Assembly (NCBI GenBank): GCA_034509755.1
Contig: CM067555.1
Location: forward strand, 1,682,142-1,746,141
DNA: 64,000 nucleotides
Reading direction: 5' to 3'
Origin: Anisodus tanguticus
Taxonomy: Eukaryota; Streptophyta; Magnoliopsida; Solanales; Solanaceae
The notes below the pieces were generated by a model. The model ran no database searches, was not told the origin of the DNA, and worked only from the letters and a program-made list of their open reading frames with translations. This document shows positions 11,501-19,884 of the stretch, piece by piece. The translations under genes were made by a program, and so were the position numbers. Numbering within the stretch: position 1 is the first letter of the stretch; each line of letters begins with the position of its first letter.

Positions 11501-12050
11501 TGATGGAGAGATTGCAGCTAGGGAGGTAGGTGGATTGACACTTGCGGTGGAATTGGATGAGAAATGATATAGGCCCCCCACACTATTACATCTCGTAAGA
11601 GTTGTCCCCGTACGTAGGTCTTTCACAGAAAACCCAAAAGGGTCAAACTCAATAGATACATAATTGTCACTAGCAAATTTCCTAATAGAGATTAAGTTTT
11701 TAATGATGTTAGGAGCATATAGGACATTTTTAGGGCAAAGGGTGGGTAAGGTAGTTGTGTTTGAGTGGTGTCGTAGCCTTGAATTGGAATGCAATTGCCA
11801 TTGCCGACCAAAATAGATTGAGGATTGTTCAAATTAAATAGGTGAGGGAGATTACCAGAGTCGCGATTGAGATGAGATGTGGCACCTGTATCTATGTACC
11901 ATGTGTCGTCGGGCTGCTGGAGATTTGTAGTGTTGTAAGACTGACTCAGTTCGGCAGGGGTCATGGGACCGTAGGCCTGCTATTGGGCCGTGGAGAAATT
12001 GGCCTGGTGATGTTGGCCAGTATAACGTGAGTCTGGAGGTGGGCATAGGA
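8590..12050 (-). pseudogene. copia gag-pol polyprotein remnant
   Basis: Minus-strand pieces in order: protease motif YIDTGATSHL near 11895-11866; GAG-pre-integrase motif TWHNRLGHPGAP near 11502; integrase with HAELW near 11312, CDNGRDFN near 11120 and SPQNGKDERI near 11042; Pro-rich linker 10250-10600; reverse transcriptase pieces with LLYVDDIVLTAS near 9563; RNase H with ADWGGC near 9060 and the terminal FTKGL near 8670. Several frameshifts and stops interrupt it. The first catalytic Asp of the integrase, normally HADLW in the sister copies, is Glu here. Activity is excluded by both the breaks and the missing 5' end. Confidence 0.87.
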
Positions 12051-12061
12051 TACTGGGCTAT

Positions 12062-12265
12062 AACGAGGAATACCGTGCCATGTTCGTGGATGGTAGGTTA
12101 GATAGAAATACGAGGTTGTTGAAGAACCTTAAAAGCGAGCGATACACTAATCAAATTGGCGAAAAGTTCCCGGAATCCGTTGATTGGAGAGAGAAAGGTG
12201 TTGTTGCAGGAATAAATCAAATTGTAACGGGGGAATTGATTTCCCTGTCAGAGCAACTGTCTTAA
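12062..12265 (+). pseudogene. papain-type cysteine protease exon fragment, active site deleted
   Basis: The plus strand reads NEEYRAMFVDGR (end of the I29 propeptide), then LKSERY, GEKFPESVDWREKGVV (start of the mature enzyme), then directly GINQIVTGELISLSEQL and a stop. In plant RD21/C14-type proteases the segment between these last two motifs contains the Q-G-SCGSCW active-site stretch. Here about 20 residues, including the catalytic Cys, are missing, and the reading frame stays open across the deletion. The fragment begins where the copia element ends. It is a relic of a vacuolar or apoplastic protease gene, not a working enzyme. Family assignment is firm; the member is not resolved. Confidence 0.85.
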
Positions 12266-13997
12266 AAAATTTAGTTGAGCAATATTGTTATTTCATTATC
12301 GCAGAGCTGATCAAATCGGCTGCGATACATAAACTAATTGAATAGTTGCCACTTATCATGCATAGTCAGTTGTCTTCACTACTAAACACAATTTACAATT
12401 ACTGCCACCAATTGTCATTACCACAACAACGTGCAATCACTACTTAGAATCACCATCATCAACCATTACTATATGTTGCCAACGACCATGCATATACTAT
12501 CAATCATCACTGTCGTTAGCTATTACTACAATACATCCTAATTATTAGTCGTCGCCACGAATTACCACCATCAACCACCAATGGTAATTATTATTGTGTA
12601 TCACCATTAACAGATACCAACAACCACCACCTTTAATCACCACCACCATCACGAACACCATATAATTTCCTTAAAATATTTAAGATTAGTTTAAATTTAT
12701 ATTCATTAATTTATAAATAAAATAAGTTTTATTCATTCAGATGTTGAGAAAATAAACCGTTCTGATTATTTAATATTCAGATCTTAATTTAAAATTTCAA
12801 AACATATTAGTTTCGGACACATAATTCCATAAATAGAAAAACTTCAATTAGTTGATGTAATGTCTTTCAAAACATATTAGTTGATGGAATAAAAGTTTTT
12901 GACATGACATAATAATATGAATAGGAACGACAAAGGCAAAAAAACAGATTACTGTATGTCTGCATTAAGATGTGTTTCATCATTTCATTGACCCTTCTAA
13001 TCATTTTCCTTTTCCGTAATATACTACAATTTCTTTACTTCTCGAGAAGAAAGTCAGGAGCAGGAAAACCTCTCTTCTCTCATAATTGAAAAAGGAAAAA
13101 AGAAATAGAGTTATCAAATGTATAATAGACTAAATTAAGCAACAATATTTTTGAAATAATAATTTGAATTACTTGTTGCTTGATGAAATTATACTTGATG
13201 CAGAAGAAGGTAAAATGATTGGGAAAATTGGACAGAAAATATGACGTAATTGTAAAAGAAATGTAGCCAAAGTAGCATAGAGAGATTATATAAATTCTTC
13301 TTCCTTCTATTTCAGTAGTCATGTCATAGATCAAAATAGTTTTCACATTCAAGAAGAAAATACCTATATGGCTTAATGTTTCAATTATATGGTAATTCGA
13401 ACCAATATCATTATAATCGGGGCTTGGTTAGGGACACAAGAGGTTCATTTAAATCTCTTTCGGTGAAAGATTACATTGTATATACATGATCAAAATTATT
13501 TTTATATATAAATAGTAGTGTTAATTAATCTCATTGGCCTCTTCATGTATTTACTTATTCATACCTCATATTACCTTAATGAAAATCCTACTCTGCCACT
13601 GATCATAACTACAATAGATTAAGTTTCATTGATAGTGTAGAAACTTGGACGAAACTAAGTGTAGATTCGAATCGCAACGAATGAGTTATAAGTAGGGTGA
13701 GATGTCCCTCAAACCTATAATTAGACATTCTAACAAACTGATAGACTTGAGCCCTTTTTCTACATGATATAATTAATCCGATCAAACACTCCCCGTATAT
13801 TTTCATTATTCAAATCTTAAAATTCTAACTTAAAGTTCATTATATTGTTAGTGCGTGAAGGGAACAAAAAGGAATGTGTGGCTGGTATAGAAATACAACT
13901 CCAAGAAAGAGTCAACTAGACCAAATATTATCCCAATTGTTAATTAAGTCGTTTTCCATCAGACGGCTTTTCCTGTAACTCTACTCTCAATTTGGAT
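12266..13997. other. AT-rich spacer with a CAC/ATC-rich low-complexity stretch
   Basis: Positions 12340-12665 are an imperfect run rich in CAC, ATC and ACC triplets, probably an old trinucleotide microsatellite. The rest (12666-13997) is AT-rich with no recognised gene. Open frames on the minus strand near 13080-13350 are low-complexity. Confidence 0.6.
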
Positions 13998-14340
13998 TAT
14001 ATATCCAAAAAGGTCCGCTCTCGGCCATTCCACACACTGCCTAGCAGAGATGTGGTTATCTGAAGTGGATTCTCTCTTTTATAGTATATGTTGAACCTGT
14101 TGTGCCCCATTGACTAAGAAGGGGGCAGACACAGTAGCTACATGGACCCCTTCCTTTCAGTTGTTGCCAGCGTTTTCCAGGGCCGAGCCAGAATTTTGGA
14201 TTAGAAAGGGCAGGCAAAGCCCGAAGGCTGCTATCCCAATAGGAAGACCTAAACGAGGAGAGGGTCGCCTTTGGAGAAGCGTTTGCCGGTAACCAAAGCC
14301 TCACTCTGATTATGTCGTGAGACTGACTGAATCCAATCCA
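13998..14340. other. GC-richer block, possible organellar (mitochondrial) insert
   Basis: About 340 bp of balanced base composition between AT-rich flanks, with motifs such as GGGCAGGCAAAGCCCGAAGG and GAGAGGGTCGCCTTTGG. The texture resembles plant mitochondrial DNA. No organellar gene is recognisable and I could not compare it with a reference, so an unidentified nuclear repeat is equally possible. Confidence 0.3.
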
Positions 14341-15053
14341 TAAACCCGAAAATGAGGAGTACTATATATAGACAATACAAATTAATGCAATCTTGATACC
14401 TAGCAACTAGACCAAATATATTGAAGGATTTTCTTTAATTGGTGTATTTTTCATCTAATTTATAGGAGTATATAACAAGATATTAACAGCGTCTCAAAAG
14501 AAACAGAAAAGAAAGAAAGGACAGTACTACACACCATTGGTCAAATCTCAACATCCTTTTCATTATTAAGCTAACAGTGTTGGTTGCCCTCCTTTTTATT
14601 TAAAAGTTGTCAAGCTAACGATTCAACACTATTCTGTTAATTCAAATAATTTTCAATTTTATTTTCCTACTAGAGATCCGCCGGTTTTATCAAGATTAAT
14701 ATCTACATCCTTTTTTTTAATCAAGCATCCCACTCTAATGAGAGTGGATGCCTTTTATTGCCATCAAAATTTACACAAAAGGAGGAAGACCTCCAATACC
14801 TACTAAGATTGGGACAGCCCCCAATGGCCCAATTTATGAGAAAGTAGAATTTCTTATCAGCTCACAAAAAATTATATTGAGGAACTAAGCCTCCCTATAC
14901 ACTATTCCTCAAGGAACATCAAAAGAGTAAATTCTATACATGTCTATGTCCATGGAGTAAGAGTTTTTTTTAGTAATCATCCTGAAAGAGGGAACTCCCA
15001 TTCTATTCAAGTTCACCTCTCCTCTGGCTTTCCTTGTCAAACATTGATGTTGA

Positions 15054-15384
15054 TGTAAAGAATGGATTTTTGGCTTAACCCAACCCAAAAGCTAGCTCAT
15101 AGGGTGAAGATTGTCCAACTTCATATAAGTAGTTCATGTTTCCATTCCATATTCGATGTGAGACTCTTAACACTCCCCGCACGCCCAGACCTTGTTAACT
15201 GGAGCGTGGATAATATACTTTGGGGGGCCAACATCGGTGAACAAAGAATTGGAATGAGTCTGACTCTGATACCATGTAAAGAATGAATCTTGGGCCTAAC
15301 TCAACTCCAAAAGTTAGCTTGTAGGGTGAGGATTGTCCAAGTCCATATTCTCATTCCATATCCGATGATGTGGGACTCTTAACC
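15054..15384 (-). mobile_element. TRIM (miniature LTR retrotransposon), complete
   Basis: Two direct repeats of about 119 and 110 bp (15054-15172 and 15275-15384) flank a 102-bp interior. On the minus strand the 5' LTR (right copy) is followed at once by TGGTATCAGAGTC, a primer-binding site complementary to initiator tRNA-Met. The interior ends in the purine tract GTGCGGGGAG before the 3' LTR. The element is flanked by GTTGA at 15049-15053 and 15385-15389. There is no coding capacity, so it needed proteins from another element. Confidence 0.92.
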
Positions 15385-15389
15385 GTTGA

Positions 15390-16060
15390 TTGATCCAAGT
15401 GATGTTATTGCATTGAAGTTTCCAGTTTGCTAGACAATCCGCAACCTTATTTTCTTTTTCTAAAACAGTGTTGAATGCTCCAATTATCCAATTGAAGAAG
15501 GAGATCTTTGACGTTGTGTATTTTGTTTAAGATGTTCAATGGTGTATCAATATTATCTAGAATTCACTCCACCAGAAGTTTTGAATCAACCTCTACTTTT
15601 AAGTTTTTTTATGCCACTGTTGATGCACCATTGAAGACATGTTTCTAGTGCTTCTGCCAAATTGTTGGTGCTAATCCAAAATGCTTCTCCAAAAGCAATT
15701 TTCATGTATTCATGTTCATCTCTAAGTATACCTCCTCCTCCACTTGGTCCTGGGTTTCCTTCAGTACATCCGTCAGTATTAAGCTTGTACAGAGATTGAG
15801 ATGATATTCTCCCTAGCTTTCTCTGTAATGTTGTTGTAAAGAATGAATCTTGGGCCTAACTTAACCAAAAAACTAGCTTGTAGGGTGAGGACTGTCCAAG
15901 TCCATATAAGGAGCATGTTCCCATTCCATATCCGATGTGGGACTCTTAACCGTTGTAAAACTGCTCCCACTTCATGAATGGATTGATATCCTTGAATTAT
16001 TTATGAGCAATCATGACCATCTGAAATGTTGATGTTGATTGTTATGCTCCTGATGGATTT
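15390..16060 (-). pseudogene. LINE-type RNase H domain, interrupted
   Basis: The minus strand encodes [21 protein letters not shown] (motif DG...GNPGPSG, near 15785-15720), then [16 protein letters not shown] near 15670-15625 and [14 protein letters not shown] near 15605-15560. These match the plant LINE and domesticated-type RNase H family (two Asp and a Glu of the active site are visible). A short upstream piece, [11 protein letters not shown], lies at 15820-15785. The coding stretch is cut by the solo LTR at 15835-15951 and ends in stops near 15455. It degrades the RNA strand during reverse transcription in the parent element; this copy is dead. Confidence 0.78.
15835..15951 (-). mobile_element. 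solo LTR of the same TRIM family
   Basis: A 117-bp single LTR, TGTAAAG...CTTAACC in plus orientation, very similar to the right LTR of the TRIM 450 bp away. It is flanked by GTTGT at 15830-15834 and 15952-15956. The target duplication shows an independent insertion followed by LTR-LTR recombination, rather than duplication of the neighbour. Confidence 0.92.
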
Positions 16061-16074
16061 TGAAATGATTTTGG

Positions 16075-17019
16075 GGTGAGGTGTGGGGACAGGAGAAACG
16101 GAAGACCATGCCATTATTGGTGCAAAAATTATGAAACGCGGAATTATTAAACTCACGGCCGTTATCACATTGGAATGATTTGATGGATTTTTCAAATTGT
16201 GTTTTGATAAATCTATGAAACTCAAGAAACTTGTAAAGACTTCATACTTGAACTTTAGAGGGTAAATTCATATAAAGTAAGAAAAGTCATCTAACAACAC
16301 AAGATAAAATTTATGGCCCAGTGAACTAATAACAGGAGATGTCCATAAATCTGCATGAACAATATCAAATGGAGAAAACGTAACACTTTAAGAAGACTGA
16401 AAAGAAAGTCAAACGTGTTTGCCTAGAAGTCAAGACAAACATTGTTGGGCAGGTTTTCCCACTAGAACAATGAATTATATAATTATTCTGAATAAAATAA
16501 AAAATAGGGGCTCCGAGATGTCCAAGTCTATTGTGTCAAGTAGACGGAGATATTGTTGCTAAGGCTGTGGGGGGTGACTTGGTCAGTTAGAGATGTGGGA
16601 GGGGTGACACTGGCAGCAGACGCGAATAGAAAAGGATAGAGGTCCCCTTCACTGTTGCATCGTGTAAGGAGTTTCCCAATACGTAGGTCCATTACAGAAA
16701 ACCCAAACGGATCAAAATTAATTGAGACAAAATTATCTATAGCAAATTTTCTAACGGAAATTAGGTTCTTAATAATGTGTGGGGCATAGAGAACGTTATT
16801 TAGGGAGAAGTGGGGATGCAATGGTAGGGTTAGAGTGTGGCCAAAACTTTGAATTGGAATGCGGTGACCGTTTTCAACCAGAATGGATTGTGGAGTATTT
16901 AAATTACGCAGTTGAGGAAGATTACTAGAATTGTTGGTGAGGTGAGACGTGATGTCTGTATCCATATACCACGCATTATTGGGATTCCTAGGAGTCAACG
17001 TGCCGAAAGCCTGTCCCAA
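16075..17019 (-). pseudogene. copia protease/integrase N-terminal remnant
   Basis: Minus-strand motifs: WYMDTDITSHL near 16975 (the protease DSGAT signature is altered to DTDIT), a stretch of conserved NNVLYAPHIIKNLISVRKFA near 16800-16735, FDPFGFSV near 16715, HADLWTSP near 16355 (integrase first Asp), then a segment with CDNGREF near 16165. Frameshifts separate these pieces, and the polyprotein is missing everything after the integrase core. Protease and integrase would normally process the polyprotein and insert cDNA. This copy is non-functional. Confidence 0.83.
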
Positions 17020-17538
17020 ACTGGATTGGGGGAGTCCTGAAGCAGACTGTTGGGCTCCAGGATAGTGGGTCGGAAGGCTGTGGCATGTTGTTAGTGCGTC
17101 CAGACTGTTAGGGCCTGATGGTTGAGGCCCAACGGTGTTGTGCCCAGGTTGCTGGGCCGATAAGACAGCTAATGTGACATGTGGGCTGCAGGCTCTGAGG
17201 AGCTGCTAAAGGCCCAGGCCCCCTGTATGTGCCCACTGCTGCCAGAAAATCCACCAAGAGTGGTGTCCGCCGTAGGTTCTGCCAGAAAAAAAATATTTGG
17301 GGAGGGCGGTGGGAGTGTTCGTGGCGTGTCCGGCGTGGATGAGAGGCAGAATTAGTCGTATATTGGTGATATATTAGAGGTATACTAGGCCGTGGAGGTC
17401 TAGGTTGTTGTGTACGAGGTGTATATCAGTGTATATCGGCGGTATACCAATGGTATATGGCCGATTTGGCGCCGGAAAAAAAGAAGGGGAAGGGCAGCTG
17501 ATTTAGGGTAGGAATAAAATTTTGGCTCTTGATACCAT

Positions 17539-17732
17539 GTAAGATTGTATTGATCTCCCTTGAGGAGCGTTTCTCATTAATACAAATATATATAGTGTAC
17601 AATGTGGAACCCTAATACATTAAGAATCCTAGGTTTACCATAATTATACATCACTAAATATTTACACAATATATGGGATATATTCTAATTATGATGTAGG
17701 AATTGTACAGGGATTGTACTACGTTAATAACA
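17539..17732 (-). repeat. copia 5' LTR (194 bp)
   Basis: In plus orientation TGTAAGATTG to GTTAATAACA, directly next to the primer-binding site at about 17525-17538. The length equals that of the LTR pair at 51785/56372 and the sequence is related. The outer end is set by the TG/CA rule. Confidence 0.78.
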
Positions 17733-17990
17733 CCGGTAATGTAATGATCTTTTTATTCCAGACCGTAAGTTTATTCATATTAGAAAATTATTTATTATTC
17801 CTTTTTTATTTCTAATTAATAATATTAAATTTAAATTATTTGCAATTATCTTTTAAATTATCATATTGTGAAAATATTGTTTATATCGTTAGTCCAGAAA
17901 AGTAAATGATGATAAAATTAATCTTCTTAAATACTTGGTGAAAACTGACCTCACGGACTTATATATGAAAAGGGTAATATAATTTACCAA

Positions 17991-18182
17991 CACGGGTTGT
18001 GGTGGGATGGTTGAGATCATTTCACCCTGAATCAGAGGTCTCGGTTTCGAAATCTTGAAAATGAAAAAAAAATTATTGGGAGCGCCGCCCTCAAAAATGG
18101 ACCTGCTCAACCCGAATTTAACCGAACTCCAATGCACATAACGGACACCAGATGAAAAATCACAAAAACCAAAAAAAAAGAA
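17991..18182 (+). mobile_element. tRNA-derived SINE (family with 3' poly(A))
   Basis: The head has an A-box-like GTTGTGGTGGGATGGTTGAG and a B-box-like GGTCTCGGTTTCGAAATC about 40 bp on, then a conserved body (GGGAGCGCCGCCC, CTCCAATGC, ACGGACACC) and an A-rich tail. Other copies of the family are at 19229-19345 (3' part) and 43657-43842 (minus). I saw no certain target duplication. A tRNA-type RNA polymerase III promoter is expected. Confidence 0.78.
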
Positions 18183-18368
18183 GGTACATTAATTAGAAGG
18201 ATTTTGTTTGCATAATTAATCCCACAACTCTATCTGAAAACAGTTACTGTTAGGAGAACAAAAAGAATGTAACTAGTAGATAGTAACTTGGGTGGAAAAA
18301 ATAATACTAGCTTGGAATAAAATTAAAAGACAATAATAAGTAAAGAGTACTTAATGATTTACAGTATT

Positions 18369-18487
18369 ATTATGAAGAATTATAATGCATGCTGGACCTG
18401 TACGTACTGCAGTGTTACGTATTAGTTATTATGAAGAATTATAATGCATGCTGGACCTGTACGTACTGCAGTGCTACGTATTACAAG
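18369..18487. repeat. 59-bp tandem duplication
   Basis: Two consecutive copies (from about 18369 and 18428) of a 59-bp unit, differing at about one position. Each contains ATGCATGC, GTACGTAC and CTGCAG palindromes. It lies 1.4 kb upstream of the PTL-like gene. Confidence 0.95.
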
Positions 18488-18570
18488 TGAGAGTCAGTAT
18501 ATTAATTCTTCTACAGAGTGACTGTTGAAGTTTGAGTAGTAAAAGGTCAAAAAAGCAGAATCCAAAACAC

Positions 18571-18758
18571 TAAAAAAAAATCAGCCCTGTGCACTAAGCT
18601 TTTGATATGTGTGGGGTTCGAGAAATGATCGGATCACAGGGGTCTATTGTACGCAGTCCTACCTCACATTTCTGCAAGAGTTTGTTTCCATGTCTTGAAC
18701 TCATGACTTCCTGATCACATGACAGCAGCTTTACCAGTTACTCCAAGGCTCCCATTTT
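18571..18758 (-). mobile_element. full-length tRNA-derived SINE with perfect target duplication
   Basis: Read on the minus strand it opens GGGAGCCTTGGAGTAACTGG (A-box region) with B-box-like GAGTTCAAGAC near 18692-18702, and its 3' body contains TGCGTACAATAGACC and GCTTAGTGCAC. It is flanked by a perfect 14-bp repeat AGAATCCAAAACAC at 18557-18570 and 18759-18772. The family appears 5'-truncated at 1908-1977 and in fragments near 44.3, 49.65 and 50.1 kb. Confidence 0.92.
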
Positions 18759-19228
18759 AGAATCCAAAACACGGTTGTAACCTAATCAACCCTACTGCTA
18801 AAAAGCAAACTACTGCATTTTACGTAGAAGAAGACACTTATAAAATCATCATAAGATTTAGTATGTATTTAGAGGGTGTTTGGATGAACTTACTTTTAAA
18901 TTCTTTTTGGCTAAAATAGCTTTTAAGTTAAACTGTGGTGTTCGAAAAAAATAAAAATTCTGGATCCACCATCAAAATAGCTTGACTTTTCCATGTGATT
19001 ACTTTTTTATATTTTGAATTTTCTTAATGAAAATTATGTTTCCACCACCAAAGGTGCAGTTAATTTCAGGATTTTAGTCCTTTTAAGCTTCTGGGTTTTT
19101 AATTAATAATTTATTAATAAATAATTAATACACAAATACAGAGCTTGAACAAAGTCTATTGTGATCGATCGAACCCGTAACCGAAGTGGTAGCTCTGCCC
19201 CTGTCCGCCACAGCCTGAAAATGCAAAA

Positions 19229-19345
19229 AACCAATCTCCCGTGAGCGCTTCCCCCAATAATAGTCTTATGTGGCGCGAATTTGAACTAACCACACCCCTA
19301 AAAAAGATACTGAAATACCCGAGCGGGAAACCAAACAAGAAACTT
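19229..19345 (+). mobile_element. SINE 3' fragment
   Basis: Carries GAGCGCTTCCCCCAATAATA, GGCGCGAATTTGAACTA and GAGCGGGAAACCAAACAAG, matching the 3' half of the family at 17991-18182. The tRNA-like head is missing or unrecognisable. Confidence 0.7.
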
Positions 19346-19884
19346 ATATATCATTCATAGTATAAATAAGTGCAAAAAACTTTTACTCCATTAATATAGT
19401 TTGACATTCTATAATCAATAACTATTATAGTTTTCAGATTACTAAAAGTGAACTTTATTTGTTCTCGTGACCTTTCCACTCTTATCCTTCCGTCCTTCAC
19501 TTCGATAATTTTTGCCCCAAAACACCCTTCACTATTTCTCCGTAGATCAATGAAATGGAATACTATGTCTTTACATAATATATATAAGCAGTACACATTT
19601 TTTTTAAGCAAGCAGTACACATATAAAGAGTGAACAAGCTTTACAACTGCAAAATGGGTCCATTTTTTTGCAGAACTCCTTTTTCATACTAAAATTCAAA
19701 GCTTTTCTCTCTAAAGGACACGATCCGAGTCCACCGCTTCTTTCACCTCCTCCTCCTCCCATCAATGTCAAAAATACTTTTTAAATTATATATAAAGGGT
19801 TTGAACCAAAATTACTAGATTTCAGATGAGCTCGTAATATATATACACGCTAAATTCACTCGTGTTCCTGTTGGCTTTGTTGAA
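19346..19884 (+). promoter_or_regulatory. upstream region of the PTL-like gene
   Basis: A TATA box TATATAAA lies at 19789-19796, 89 bp before the start codon, placing transcription start near 19820. A CT-rich tract (CACCTCCTCCTCCTCCC) lies at about 19744-19760. The proximal 500 bp are free of obvious transposons, but SINE sequence ends at 19345. Confidence 0.55.

Larger units (their letters stand above)
8363..12058 (-). mobile_element. Ty1/copia retrotransposon, minus strand, 5'-truncated
   Basis: Read on the minus strand, the order is residual gag, protease, integrase, a Pro/Ser-rich linker, reverse transcriptase, RNase H, polypurine tract and 3' LTR (8363-8589). No 5' LTR is present; the sequence changes abruptly near 12058 into a cysteine-protease fragment. 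That junction may be a deletion or recombination point. Confidence 0.88.
14711..16070 (-). mobile_element. non-LTR retrotransposon (LINE) 3' part with RNase H domain
   Basis: On the minus strand, an RNase H-like domain is followed by a 3' untranslated region and a short poly(A) (eight T on the plus strand at 14711-14718). A TRIM (15054-15384) and a solo LTR (15835-15951) are inserted, both with 5-bp target duplications. The left end is defined by the A-tract. The right end is approximate, where copia sequence begins near 16075. Confidence 0.72.
16075..17732 (-). mobile_element. Ty1/copia retrotransposon, 3'-truncated, minus strand
   Basis: The minus strand runs 5' LTR (17732-17539), a primer-binding site reading TGGTATCAAGAGCC (complementary to initiator tRNA-Met with one insertion), a leader, the protease and GAG-pre region, and the start of the integrase. 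It then stops near 16075 where LINE sequence begins. Reverse transcriptase, RNase H and the 3' LTR are absent. Confidence 0.85.

Noticed and set aside
13080..13352. Minus-strand open frame of about 90 codons
   Set aside because: Low-complexity Phe/Ile-rich, AT-driven, no family or start context.
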